From Ceratodon purpureus (taxonomy: Eukaryota; Streptophyta; Bryopsida; Pseudoditrichales; Ditrichaceae): 64,000 nt of DNA. The stretch covers positions 3,615,561-3,679,560 of the forward strand of contig CM026425.1 in NCBI GenBank assembly GCA_014871385.1, read 5' to 3'. This document shows, piece by piece, positions 23,274-34,536 of the stretch. The notes beneath the pieces are model-generated. The model searched no databases. It had not been told where the DNA came from and saw only the letters and a program-made list of their open reading frames with translations. Positions within the stretch are counted from its first letter, which is position 1, and every line of letters starts with the position of its first letter. The translations under genes were made by a program, and so were the position numbers.

Positions 23274-26200
23274 TTAAAAGTCATTGTCCTCAATGACAAA
23301 GTCACGATAATCTCTTCCGAAATCAACTTCTCTCTCCGAAGAAGCTTCTTCTTCCGGATAATCCTTCCACTTCACATAGAATCTACGGAATGTCTTATTC
23401 CTCAAATGCTGATCCTCTACCTTCAAAATCTTCTCAGGTTGAGCAAATAGTTCTCCCTTAGGAGCAGCTTTTGGAAGATTAGGCAAAATATGGCTAGGAT
23501 CAGATACATACTTCCTCAACAAACTCACATGAAATACATCACCTATTTGCCAATCCTAAGGTAACCTCAGTTTAGAAGCAACTTGTCATATTCTCTCAAC
23601 AATCTCAAAAGGACCACTAAACCGAGGTGATAACTTCCTTGACTAACCAAGCTTTAGTCCAGATCTTTTTGGAGCTACCTTCAAAAATACTTTATCACCC
23701 ACTTCAAATTCACGAAAGATTCTTTTTCTATCAGCATAGTATTTACCTCTATCCTGAACACTCTTCATAGCCAACTTTGCCAACTCTCTAATTTCATTCA
23801 TTTCCTTAATTATGTCATTGATGCTTTCAAATCTAGTAATAGGAGTAGAGAGTGTAATGGAAGTTCTACATTCTTCACCATATAAAACATAGAATGGAGG
23901 CTTACCCCAATACTACTATGAATATGATCATTGTAAGCAAATTCAATCAAATGCAACAACTTCTCCTATAAGTGTTGTTTCTTACCAACATACATTCTCA
24001 ACATATTTTCAAGAGTCCTATTAGTTCTTACAGTCTGTCCATCAGTCTTAGGATAATATGTAGTATTCAACTTAATTTTGGTTCCACACAATTTGAAAAG
24101 TGTAGTCCAAAATTCACTCACAAACTTACGATCTCTATCACTTATAAACTCATGCGGAATTCCATGGTGTTTGAAGATCTCTCTCATAAATAACTCAGCT
24201 ACCCCATAAATAGTTACAGTAGTAACTTTAGGAATAAAATGAGCTATTTTAGTTAGTCTATCTACAACCACCATGATGTTATTAAAGTTATTTCGAATCC
24301 TAGGCAATCCAACAATAAAATCCATACTGGGTGATTCAAATTTCAAGTTAAAAACACTAAGAGGTTGCAACAATTCATGGCTCTTCACTTGTTCAGACTT
24401 AGAGACTTGACATTTCAAGCATCTTTCAACATATTCTTTGACATCCTTTTACATTCTTGGCCAGTAATAATGACGTTTGACTGCCATATAGGTCTTTTGA
24501 AAACCTAGATGGCCTGCTATTGGAATATCATGAAGGTTATTCATGATGTTGAGTCTATATTTCCCAACTTTGGGAATACAGACTCTGCCATTATAATATA
24601 AAGCTTCATCTTTCAATTCAAAAGACTTACACTTATCAATTTCATTCACAGTTCTAGCTTCCTTAGACAAACTTTCAAATGAAATTCTAAAGAAATCATC
24701 ATTGGGATAATGCATTCTGATTTCATCCATCAGAGAAATTCTGATGCATGACATAGCATTTGCTAGCGGTCTTCTTGAAAGAGCATCAACCACCACATTT
24801 TCCTTACCTTTAACATATTATATTTCAAAATCAAACTTTTATAACAATTCCATCCACCTACATTGCCTTCTACTCAAATTCGATTGGGTTAATAAATATT
24901 TCAAAGACTGGTGATCGGTTTCTATCTTAAACCTTACTCCTAGTAAATAATGTCTCCAAACCTTCAAAGAATGAATGGTTGCTAGTACAGTTCCTTCTTG
25001 TGTATCAAATAATTTAACTCAACGGAATTCAATTTACGAGATTCATATGCAACTATCTTTCTATCTTGCATAAAAACTGCACCAATAGCTAAATCACTAG
25101 CATTAGTACACAATATTATGTTTCATTTCAAGGGATCCATAATAGTCAAAACAGAGGTTTGGGTTAACACTAACTTCAAAGTCTGGAAACTCAAGTCACA
25201 CTCAGCAGTCCAATCTATTCCATTACCCTTTCTTTTCAACAAATTGGTCATAGGAGCAGCTATTTTAGAAAATCTTTGACAAATCTTTTTAATAGCTTGC
25301 AAGACCTAAGAAACTTCTCACTTTACTCTTGTCTTTTGGTATTGGCCGCTCAGCAACTACCTTGACCTTCTTAGGATCTACTGAGATTCCCTCATCAGAA
25401 ATGATGTGACCAAGAAATTCAATTTGAGAGGTAAAGAAATCACACTTACTTTACTTAACATATAACTTATTTGCTCTCAGAATTTCAAAAACTTATTTAA
25501 GATGTTTTTATCTTCTTCTACATTCTTAGAATATATAAGAATATCATCTATGAATACTAATACAAATTTATCCAAATGAACACGAAATAAAGAATTCATC
25601 AAAGTCATAAACGTAGCAGGAGCATTTGTCAATTCAAAAGGCATTACACATACTCGTGATGACTTAAACGCAATCTGAAGCCTATTTTTGCAATGTCAAA
25701 CTCTTTAATTCGAATTTGATGATAACCACTTTTCAAATTTATTTTAAAAATATTTTTGATCCATGTAAATGATAAAAAATATCATCAACACGGGGCAACA
25801 AAAACCTATTCTTTACAGTGAGTTTATCAAGACCACGATAATCTACAGATAATATTAATGATCCATCTTTCTTCTTAACAAAGAGGACCGAGGCACCCCA
25901 AGGTGATTTGCTAGGTCTAATGTAACCTTTTTTCAACAAATCTTTCAATCAATTCTCCAACTCAACATTTTAAGTTAGAGAATGGTGATAGGGTGCCCTA
26001 GCAATAGGAGCGGCATCAACAATTAAATCTATAACCTGATCAACATCTCTCCTAGGTGGAAATTCCGTCAACTCTTTAGGAAATATATCTTTAAAGTCAT
26101 CCAAGAATTCATTCACTCCTTTGTTATCCTTACTTTTATCCTGAACTTCACTCACATGTATTAGAAATATTTTGTGGTTTTTTTTAATACAGCGTTTCAT

Positions 26201-27690
26201 TTGTATGTGAGAAAGCATAGTGACCCTTGGTGAAGACCTCTTACTTCTTGTGGTGAAAGATCTACCGTAGTCAAGCTTTCAATGGATTGCTCCCTCGTTG
26301 CATGCAATCCATGCATCCACTTGCTTCAGCCACGCCATTCCTAGTATCACCTCATATCGTGCTCCATTCCAAACTTCAAAGTCCACCTCAGTATCTACAC
26401 CTTGAATGTTTACAAGAACCTTCAACATGCGGTGAGTGATAGAACTTGTTTAGTTGTTTGGTAACAAAATTTAGCAAGATTTGATAGGAACTAATGGCAG
26501 TCCTATCTTGTGAGCAAATGAAGTTGATATCATATTATGAGTGTTACCAGAATGATTCAACAAGAATCATAAAAGAGAAGGTAGAGTTTAGAAAGCCTTT
26601 GATTTGGAGCATCGTTGGATCTTGCTCCACTTCCATATTCATAATAGCAGCTGTGATATTTGGAACGACATCCTTGCTTGACTCTCCATCAAATATATCT
26701 TCATCTCCTTGCTCTACCTCCAAAGCAATTGTCTTCCTTTTGGATGATAGACACTCAAAGCTTCAATGACCAGGCTTATGACACCTAAAGCAAAGACATT
26801 TCTTCACATGCTCCTCTTGCTCTTCTTTGCTCAATATGGCACCCCTCTGTCCTGGGTCGAGCTTGGAACTTTGAGAGGGATTAGAACCTTGAGAAAACTT
26901 TGAAGACTTCAAGTTATTAGATCGGTCGAACTCAGAGGACTTCTTTTCCAATAGACTCTTGTTCTTCTCTAACTTGCTATTAACCTCTTTCTCAAAATTC
27001 ATAGCCAAACTATAAAAACTCAACTCTATCACTTTCACCCCAATTAGAAAAATAGACAATATGCAAATCAAACTTTGACTTGTATTGGGTGATAGACAAA
27101 CTTCCCTGTTTCAAGTCATAGAGTCCTTGGCGCATGTCTACTCCATAATTGCCAGGGAAAACTTCTTGAAGAAACAAGTACTTGAAAGTGCTTCAATTTG
27201 ACAGAGGTTGATGTCCACGATTCTCCCGGTCGTTCTTCAAATTGTCATACTACACACGAGCATTGTCTTGAAGACAAATCACCATAGCCTTGATCTTGTC
27301 ATCATCTTGGTAATTTGAAGTAAAGAAGTGCTCTAGCATGGAATTAAATGACTTGACCTCCTTCGGCTTGCACTTCCACTACCCAAATCAAGGCTTGAAA
27401 GGATACTTCCTCAAGTCCTTCAAAATATTAACTCCTCTAGGACCAGGACCCCTCAATGCAGATGTTGCAACAGACTCTACTTCTCTTGACCTAGCAAGTA
27501 AAGTTGAAGAAGGGCAAGGGGGGTTTGAACGAACTCTACTAAAAAGTAGTGGAGCTCCAGATTGAACAGAATCCCCTCTGAGAAGATGTAAAACTTCGGA
27601 TTGTATAGAATCAAAATTTCCCTCATTGCTTCCATCACTCTTCTCATAACCCTCTCTTCAAAATCCTCAAGAGAATCTATAACTACTCTA
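23274..27690 (-). pseudogene. Chromovirus gag-pol pseudogene
   Basis: Read on the minus strand, fragments appear in the expected order. Gag: 27477-27690, then 26763-27071 ending in a zinc-knuckle start (CFRCHKPGH). Protease-to-RT linker: 25970-26218. Reverse transcriptase: 25739-25948 ([16 protein letters not shown]), with a conserved FIDDILIYS box near 25535-25560. RNase H-like sequence lies around 24830-25330. Integrase zinc-binding region: 24449-24796 (GHLGFQKTYMAVKRHYYWP). Integrase core: 23966-24418 (SMDFIVGLPR, SDRDRKFVSEFW). Chromodomain: 23274-23528 (FYVKWKDYPEEEASSE). Stops and frame changes separate these blocks, so no full polyprotein can be made. The RT catalytic box has survived. 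Confidence 0.88.
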
Positions 27691-27697
27691 ATACCAA
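27684..27697 (-). promoter_or_regulatory. Chromovirus primer-binding site
   Basis: Directly inside the 5' LTR the minus strand reads TGGTATTAGAGT, close to TGGTATCAGAGC, the usual complement of the initiator-Met tRNA 3' end that primes many plant LTR elements. Confidence 0.75.
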
Positions 27698-27698
27698 T

Positions 27699-28311
27699 TG
27701 TAATATACCTCCCAACAGCTTTGCCACCAACTGCCAAACAACCTCACAATAAAGACAAAGGAAAATAATAACTCAATAAACTACAAAGATTAAAATAAGG
27801 CTCACCACCCAACCATAGAGAAGTGATCACCAAAGAAGTATCTCACCTTCTCACCCCCAAGCCTTTATATACTAGTTCCTTCCCAAAAGAAACTAGAGTC
27901 CATCTCAGACTATGTCCCAAAGTCTAGCCTATTCATAGATCATTCTATCTCCTTTACTCCTATATTTGAAGTAAAGATAATCCATAGATCATTCTAGATC
28001 TTTTTATCTTCTTACTCCTATATATGGAGTAAAGATAATTCATTACCATCAATAGTATAATTCTAGTGTACCTCATCTTGAGTTGTCTAACTCTGATACA
28101 CATGTTCTCAATCTTGGACTGGTCTGACTCCAATGCACTAAATATAGAGCTGTCTAACTCCGGTGCACATGTTCTCAATCTGGAGTTGTCTGACTCCAAT
28201 CCATCCATCTTCAACTAGGAGTTGTCTGACTCCTTTCATCCTCTGCTTACACACTGCCACATGTGATTAGAAGATTTCATTCATCCATCTATCATCATAA
28301 GTTACCTTATA
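27699..28311 (-). repeat. Chromovirus 5' LTR (613 bp)
   Basis: Direct repeat of 22532-23259. Both begin with the inner ACCTCCCAACAGC block and end at AAGTTACCTTA. It lacks the 40-bp array. Confidence 0.9.
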
Positions 28312-28534
28312 GCTTACAAGCACTATGACAACACGAGCACCAACAACATCAAAATGCTCATAATGCACATGTACTAGACTCTTTAATCACTTGGATTTGA
28401 CAGTGCTTTCTAGAGGTTTGAAGACAAAGTTGACTGCTTAAGTTTTCATTACATATTTTTTCTAAATCCTATGGACTTTTAAAAAAATTCCTATTCTTTC
28501 ATCCCGTCTAAGATTGATAAGTGATAAAATTGCA
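28312..28534. repeat. Dispersed repeat, copy B, right part
   Basis: Continuation of copy B after the chromovirus, matching copy A from about 16605 to 16855 (tctagaggtttgaag, aagtgataaaattg). The match stops abruptly at 28534, where G-rich sequence starts, a second break point. Confidence 0.8.
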
Positions 28535-28720
28535 CCGACGGCGGGGAGGGGGGGGCTGGGGCTGGGGCTGATGGTGGGCGCCGAGGGCAAGGGGCCGGGA
28601 TTTTGGTGGAGACAATAGATGAGCAGTTAGAGCCAGGGGACATGGGAGGAGCTGCAGTTCAAGGAAGGGAAAGAATGGGGCCGTGGAGGTTTGAAGAGGG
28701 AAGGGTGGAAGGGGGAGGGG
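28535..28720 (+). other. G-rich segment with quadruplex potential
   Basis: The plus strand has closely spaced G runs (GGGGAGGGGGGGGCTGGGG, then further GGGG and GGG tracts) in otherwise AT-rich DNA. It lies at the left edge of the PiggyBac-related region and may be its 5' noncoding end. A similar G-rich stretch at about 30535-30600 lies beyond the coding part. Confidence 0.5.
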
Positions 28721-28749
28721 TGGAGCAGCTCCAAAAACACCGAAAAAAT

Positions 28750-30203
28750 CATACATGGGTCCATGGAGGACATTTTTCAAGTGGAGTCTTGGACAATTGA
28801 GTTAGAAGACTATAGCTATGATGTGGATGTATTTTCAGGGCTTAAATCGGGTGTGAAGGTAGAGTTTGAGAAGGTGCCTTCACCATCAGGATTGTTCCAC
28901 AAATTTTTCATGAGTCAACTTTGAAGAAGATTGTAAAAGCAACAAACCGGTGTGCATTAGAAGTGGTCAAGGATGATGGGAGTACTAGAGGGGGACCAAA
29001 GTGGGTTTGTTTGACTATTAGAGACTTAGAAGGGTATTAATCTGTATGTTTAAGAGCCTCAAGAGATTTTCCAATCTCCGCTTTATTGATCACGTGACCA
29101 AGTTTTATAGCGTTGTCTCATTGTTTCATCAATGATATCCCAAGATTGGTTTGATTCTATTACATGGTGTTTGCATTTGATCCTAGACTCTAGTAGGAAG
29201 GGTGAGAAGGAAGATCCAAATTATGACAAAATTTGGAAAGTGAGGTGGTTAGCGGATGACGTGATGGATGCATGTGGAACATTGTGGAATCCTAATGTTG
29301 CACTTACGGTACATGAGATCATGGTCCGCTACAAAGGAAAATATTGTCCTATAAGACAATACATGCCTAAGAAATCAACCAAATATGGCGTCAAAGTGTG
29401 GGTGCTTGTAGATTCAAGGGCAAAATAAGTTTTGAACTTCAACATTTATTTATAGAGCAAGCACAAAGTATGGGGAGAAGAAAAAAGATAGTGGAAAGGG
29501 AGTTGGCAAACAAGGGGGTGACATGGTGAAGAAGTTGGTAAAGGATTTGCATCATAGGGGCCATTTAGTTGTTGTAAACAACTTTTTTAGTAGCATCTAT
29601 TTGTTCACCAACCTCTTGGTTGTTGGGATTTTTGCAACGGGGACGGTGAGGTCAGATCGCAAGGGGCTTCCACCTAGTTTGACCAACAAGACGGAGAATG
29701 CAAAACACCATCAAGGCTGGTACGATTTCCGCTTCCATTCAAGTGACAAAGTTTGTTGTTTAATGTGGATGGATAAGAAGCCCGTGTTGCTATTATCCAC
29801 TTATGCTTTGCCAAGAAGTCCATTGAAGAAGCCATTGTTTGTTTGGCGTTTGGTAGATGGAGACAAGAAGAAGATACCTACCACCCCCATCCACCTAGAA
29901 TACACCAAGGAGATGAGGGGGGTTGATGTAGCCGACCAGTTGAAGGGGGCTTATTCCCTTCTTTCTAAGAGCCACAAGTGGTGGCACAGAGTCTTAGTTT
30001 TTTTACTTGACACGGCCTTTATCAACTCGTGGATTGTTCACTCTGAGGTGTCTTATTGGCATGGTTTAGAGCCACTAACACATTTGGATTTTCATTTGCA
30101 ACTGGCTCAACAATTTGGAATTTGCATGTCAGGTCCTCGATTATCCATCTCTACAATATCTCCATTGGACCCCCGACCTCATGGGACTTTGACATCAAAG
30201 TAG
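28750..30203 (+). pseudogene. PiggyBac-type transposase pseudogene
   Basis: PiggyBac transposases cut and paste DNA at TTAA using three catalytic aspartates in an RNase-H-like fold. Three open blocks follow the family order. 28750-28924 holds an N-terminal fragment. 29132-29428 carries ALTVHEIMVRYKGK and IRQYMPKKSTKYGVKVWVL. 29523-30203 carries NNFFSSIYLF and EMRGVDVADQLKGAYS. Between the last two blocks there are two in-frame stops and a frame change. Where active enzymes have Asp, the first motif has His (VHE) and the second has Asn (NNFF); the third Asp (GVDVADQ) remains. The copy therefore cannot be catalytic as written. Terminal repeats and TTAA duplications were not identified. Confidence 0.85.
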
Positions 30204-30707
30204 AGGCAAGTTTGTTGGGTTTGTGGAGTGCGCACCAACAAGACATGCTCGAAATGTGCAGGCCCTTTCACTTCTGAAGGTGAATGCTACTTTTCTATCC
30301 ATAGAGCCTATCGGAGATGAATTTTTCCAACCATCCAATTTTCCTTTGTAGAGTCTTACGTTTTGCTTCCATATGTCTAAATGCAAGCCCTTTGCTACTG
30401 CCTTAGATCCCCCATCCTCTCTCTTCAAACAAAAATAAAAATAAAAATAAATAAAAACAAGCAAAGGAGGAAAAAAAAACACAGTGTTGGTGGACAAAAC
30501 TAAATGCAATGAGGTCGCAGTTGGAAGGCTTGCACAGCGGGCTGTTTGGTGAGGGGCAGGTGCATAGGAGGGGTGGGGCCGGGAGGGAAGTGGCAGTTGA
30601 GTTCCAATCAAGGGATACGGAGAGCCTAGAGGGCCATTGGAAGGGTGGCCATGAGCTACAGTGCGCACTTCTGGAAGCGGTGTGGAGATCTCTCGAAGAA
30701 GTTTGAA
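30204..30707. other. Spacer between PiggyBac and copia remnants
   Basis: Contains an A/T-simple tract near 30427-30478 and a G-rich plus-strand segment at about 30535-30600. No domain is recognised. Confidence 0.4.
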
Positions 30708-31790
30708 AGCTCTGGAAGGTGCTCTACGGATTGAAATAGACATCACGAGTCTGGAACAAGAATTTTCATGATTTTTTTATGAAGCACAGTTTGATACCAA
30801 GTCAAGCTGACCCTTGTGTGTACATCGGGACTGGTGATGCCGGACTATTTCTGACTCTCTTCGTGGACAACGGCATTATACGCTGCTCCGACCTTGACAG
30901 AATCAACGCTGTCATTGCATCCATGAAAGGAATTTTTAACATTACCACTGGACATCTGGAGATTTATGTAGGCCTTCACATCGCTCGAAACAGATGTGAG
31001 CCCGCAAACCATCACACCTAGACAAGCTTCGTATCTTCAGTGCACGAGGACACCAATCCCAATTTTCCATATGCATAAATTGTTGGGAGTCTACATTTTG
31101 GCAATCGAGTTGATATCACCTATGCTACAGGGCACACATCGAAGTTCACACGCAACCCCAAGATCAGCCATATTTCCGGAGTCAAACCCATACTAAAATA
31201 CCTACGTGGAACACCTGATCTACGAATTACTTATTCTGCCAGCTCTTAACCGAACATCCTTCACGCTTATTGCCATGCCGACTATGCGAGGGACATGGAT
31301 GACTGCAAGTCACGTTCCGGGTTTATTATTACACTCAATGGGGGACCTGTTGCATGGGAGAGCAGGAAACAGGGTTGCACTGCAGCCTCGACCATTGAGG
31401 CCGAGTATGTGGCCGCTCACCTCGCCGCACAGGAACTCGTATGGATGCGACACCTCCTCGATGATCTCGGTTACCCACAAGTCACACCAACAATGCTCCG
31501 GAGTAACAATCAAGCAGATGTCAAATGAAAATCAAGTAGACATGTCAAACACAGAGTTTCATAAAAGAACGAAGCATGTCGATTTAGAATACCATGTCAT
31601 CCGGGATCATTTCCAATAGAAACGTATCATTGTTGCATATGTACCAACTGCAGAAAATGTTGTTGATTTATTCACGAAGCCCCTGCCAAGAGAGTGGTTC
31701 CAGCGTCTTACCAGTCTGCTTGGCCTTACTACATACCCCTGCAATTTCCTCATCAAAAGTGGCAACGCTTGAGCTTCAGCTAACTCGTTA
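30708..31790 (+). pseudogene. Ty1/copia polyprotein 3' fragment (RT-RNase H)
   Basis: The plus strand encodes the end of a copia polyprotein. An LWKVLYGLK block has one in-frame stop. Then come the reverse-transcriptase tail (SQADPCVYI, LFLTLFVDNG, YVGLHIARNR) at 30779-31021, RNase H (DDCKSRSGFIITLNGG, AASTIEAEYVAA) at about 31290-31528, and the C-terminus (KHVDLEYHVIRD, VVDLFTKPLP) to about 31730. Frame changes separate these parts. The RT box, normally VDD, reads VDN, so a catalytic Asp is lost. Gag, integrase and the 5' LTR are missing. Confidence 0.88.
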
Positions 31791-32161
31791 ACCTATCGAG
31801 TGGGAGTAGTGAACGGAATATACAATAGGTTAACTACTCGGTAGCATTTGTAGATACTACTTGTAGTTATAAGCGTAGTGCTAGCTGGATCAGAGTTGTT
31901 CCCACCAGCATTCAAACTTGCTCAACGAATCATCATTACAGAGATTCCCGCCAGATGGAGCTGTAGTCAGAGGGTTTAGTACCGGTACCATGTTCGTGAT
32001 CTCTCTCTTGTGTATGCACCTTCGCCGTATGATGCTTTAAGATCTATGCTATGTCAGTGGAAGCGAGGCTAGGCTAGTTGGTGTCAACGGGTCATTGTAC
32101 TAAGTGTGTCTTTATTTAAATCAAGGCTCTATGGAATCCTCTGACTACAACCGTGTACTGT
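31791..32161. other. Flank of copia remnant, possible LTR residue
   Basis: A purine-rich GAGTGGGAGTAG near 31798 could be the copia polypurine tract, with LTR sequence following. No second LTR exists to prove it, and the stretch is cut by element II at 32167. No coding frame is seen. Confidence 0.35.
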
Positions 32162-32166
32162 AAAGC
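32162..32166. repeat. Element II target duplication, left
   Basis: AAAGC, identical to 41546-41550 on the other side. Confidence 0.93.
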
Positions 32167-32887
32167 TGTTAGCTGGATTCTTCGGATGGAAGGTAGAGGA
32201 AAGGATAAACTAGTAATAATCTGGTAAACACTTGGATTTAGGGAGATAGATAGAGCGCTATGTCTTTAGAAGGGGGTTTAGTAGCTTAGTTAGATGCCAA
32301 GGGTGTCATAGTGGGAAGAAGTCGTTGAGACGTCAATGATGACCCAGGTCCCAGAGTCAGGACGTCAACTGCTAGGGTCTGGACAGTCCCGGGGAAGAAT
32401 AAGCGTTACTTCTGAGTTCGAGAAACTGTTAGGTTGGAGTAGAGAAAAGAAGCTATGGTGTCTGAGGAGAGAGAGAGATTCTTTAGGTGACACAGGGCAT
32501 GTGATCTCGCCCAGAGAGTCTTCTGGCGTCCTTAGAGTATGCAACGGAGTCGTCACAGTTTGAGGAACAAGCATACACAATAACGGTAGACAAAATAAGA
32601 CCAAGCAGCAAACACAGGAAAGAGTAATAGTAGTAGAAAGTGATCAGGTCCTTAGAGTCTGGCCAAGCGCCGGTATTACAAAAGGGGAGTCAGTGGGTGC
32701 CTTAGGCAAAAGGCCGTGGAACTGAACTACGGCGTCACTGCTATCAAAACTAAGCCGACTGTCTACACTTCCTGTCTATGATCTTTTTATACTATTCAGG
32801 TCGTCCTTGGAACTGCGAGTCCTCTCCAGTTGTTGCTGCCACCATGCCGTCTTAACTGTTAGTTGTAGCAGATTCCTTGCGGTAACA
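32167..32887 (-). repeat. Element II 3' LTR
   Basis: 721 bp, one visible difference from 40825-41545. Short frames inside it recur identically in the other LTR and are not genes. The polypurine tract is just inside at 32888-32902 (minus: AAGAGGGTAAAA). Confidence 0.95.
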
Positions 32888-32937
32888 TTTTACCCTCTTT
32901 TGGAGAGTGCAATCCGTCCGCGGATTGCCATGGTTTT

Positions 32938-34431
32938 TTAGGGTTTTGTGCGTCGGTAGGCTAGACGTCTGTCGGGGCGGGTTGCCTCGCGAGGGAGCTG
33001 CATTTGGCGTCTGGGAGGGGCTTGGTCGCCATAGAGCGCAGCTATTGCTGCAGCCACACCACGGTGGATGAGATTGTGTGCTGAGCGGGAGGTGGCTGAG
33101 TGCTGGTAAACATCATACACTGTCTTACCTAATATTTTATTGCACGCTGGGCATTGTACTTGATCTGCTTCAGGATCTGCATACCTATTGGCTAAATCTG
33201 GGTGATCTTGAAAATACTTCTTAACCTGTTCTATGGCTGTGTTCAGGTCATCTTCGGCATCACTGTCATCACTTGCTTGGACTTCTAGGTTATATTCTTC
33301 TTCCAACTTTTTCAACGCATCTTTGTGAACTTTCATGGGTTTGGGTCGGAGATTTACCGGAGAAAGGGTCTGGCTGGGAGCCTCGACGACAGGGGCAGCG
33401 TGATGCGGCGATGGCTGCGGCGTATCTTCGGCGTCAGTGATCTGATCGGGAATGTCGACGCGCTCCGCAAGGTCATGGATGTCGGTTGTTGCTCCTCCTG
33501 GCTGAGACGACCCTGGTGTTGACAGGTGAATCACAAGGGGATGATCAGCCCGTGGTGGAGACAGGTATGGTTCCTTACCTCTGCTGCTGGCTGGAGTGCG
33601 GATCTCCGGGACTGTGGGAAATGTTAGCTCCATGTCCTCCAAGTCGTTGTCGAATTGTTCTGCATCCAAGGTCGTCATGGCGTCATTGAGGCATCTATCC
33701 AGGAAGTCTTGTGGCGGTTCCTCAGACGTAGGAGGCTGGGTTCTCAAGGTTCGGTAAGCATAGCCGGCTATGGCGTATGTGGCGTCCTGTATCCAGCCTG
33801 TTTTGTTGGTTTCAAAATTGTCCCGAGCTTGCTCCAGCTCCTGGCGTTCGCGCTGAATAAGGTCAAGATCGCCTGATGCCGTCGGGATGGCTGGGACGGC
33901 TTTTTCTTCAGCAAGTGCCTTGCATCGAGCTAAGTATTCTGCATTCTGCTGTTCCACTTTGTGTGCTTTCTCCTGCAACCATGCTTTTTCCTTGGCTAAC
34001 GAGTCCACGTGTTCCTGTGTGTTCGTTAGCTCTAATTCTGTATTGGATATGCGGTTCCGCAGATTGGTCAGCGTAGCATTGGCTTCCTCCAGTTGCTGCC
34101 GGTACTCAGCTCGAGTGTTCTCCAGAATCTCTGCTGCCTGCTCTTGGACGGCCCGAATGGTAAGGGTCATCTTCCTCTCGTGTTCCTGTTGTGCTATGGC
34201 CAACCCTTGTTCGGTGCTGTGGACAAACTGGAGCAGCGTATCCAATGTCGTTGTAAGCGTCATCGTGTGTGCGTGGAGCTCTGCCGTCTTTGGTCCCCAA
34301 GCAGGATCCCTTGCTGCTGCCCCCCCGGTCGTCAGCTCCAACACCCGTTGGCGTTTGTGGCTGGGGGTACCTGCGCCTGCACCTGCGGCCTCCATGGCGA
34401 GCTCCTGTTGGACGTCGAGGAATGTGCCCAT
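32938..34431 (-). CDS. Element II extra ORF: coiled coil plus SGS3-like zf-XS finger, 497 aa
   Basis: An additional 3' ORF beyond integrase. Residues ~60-225 are rich in heptad-like Gln/Glu/Leu sequence and predict a long coiled coil. Residues ~260-425 are an acidic, Pro/Ser-rich linker. The C-terminus, from residue 427, reads CPACNKILGKTVYDVYQHSA and then NLIHRGVAAAIAALYG: Cys427 and Cys430 with His444 and His452/456. This resembles the zf-XS finger of the plant SGS3/FDM proteins (CPxC, then a spaced H...H), which act with RNA-dependent RNA polymerase 6 in siRNA production. In SGS3 the order is finger, XS, coiled coil; here there is no XS domain and the coiled coil comes first. The basic tail (RPDRRLAYRRTK) could bind nucleic acid. 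The start is the first Met, 105 nt after the integrase ORF. The function is unknown; the zf-XS match is by eye. Confidence 0.72.
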   Translation of the reverse strand: MGTFLDVQQELAMEAAGAGAGTPSHKRQRVLELTTGGAAARDPAWGPKTAELHAHTMTLTTTLDTLLQFVHSTEQGLAIAQQEHERKMTLTIRAVQEQAAEILENTRAEYRQQLEEANATLTNLRNRISNTELELTNTQEHVDSLAKEKAWLQEKAHKVEQQNAEYLARCKALAEEKAVPAIPTASGDLDLIQRERQELEQARDNFETNKTGWIQDATYAIAGYAYRTLRTQPPTSEEPPQDFLDRCLNDAMTTLDAEQFDNDLEDMELTFPTVPEIRTPASSRGKEPYLSPPRADHPLVIHLSTPGSSQPGGATTDIHDLAERVDIPDQITDAEDTPQPSPHHAAPVVEAPSQTLSPVNLRPKPMKVHKDALKKLEEEYNLEVQASDDSDAEDDLNTAIEQVKKYFQDHPDLANRYADPEADQVQCPACNKILGKTVYDVYQHSATSRSAHNLIHRGVAAAIAALYGDQAPPRRQMQLPREATRPDRRLAYRRTKP

Positions 34432-34536
34432 GGTGGGGGGGCGATTGTTACGGCGGTGAAAAGCAAGGAAGTGTACGATATACGCCGTGAGGAAGGGGCC
34501 TATCGGACTGCGATACTCCGGGTTGCGGGTGTGATT

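Larger units (their letters stand above)
22532..28311 (-). mobile_element. Decayed Ty3/gypsy chromovirus, 5.8 kb
   Basis: Minus-strand LTR retrotransposon. The 5' LTR is 28311-27699 and the 3' LTR is 23259-22532, with termini TGTAA...TTACA (the outer 5' end is mutated to TATAA). Flanks are GTTTA on the left and GCTTA on the right, a 5-bp target duplication with one mismatch. The body encodes gag, protease, reverse transcriptase, RNase H, integrase and a chromodomain, all broken by stops and frame changes. The chromodomain places it among chromoviruses, whose integrase tail reads histone marks to steer insertion. It is too damaged to be autonomous. Confidence 0.93.

Noticed and set aside
30195-30746. 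183-aa minus-strand frame
   Set aside because: Low-complexity shadow over the PiggyBac-copia spacer, with no domain and a simple A/T tract inside.
32336-32604. Small ORFs repeated at 40994-41262
   Set aside because: Both lie inside identical LTRs of element II; the identity reflects LTR duplication, not a gene pair.
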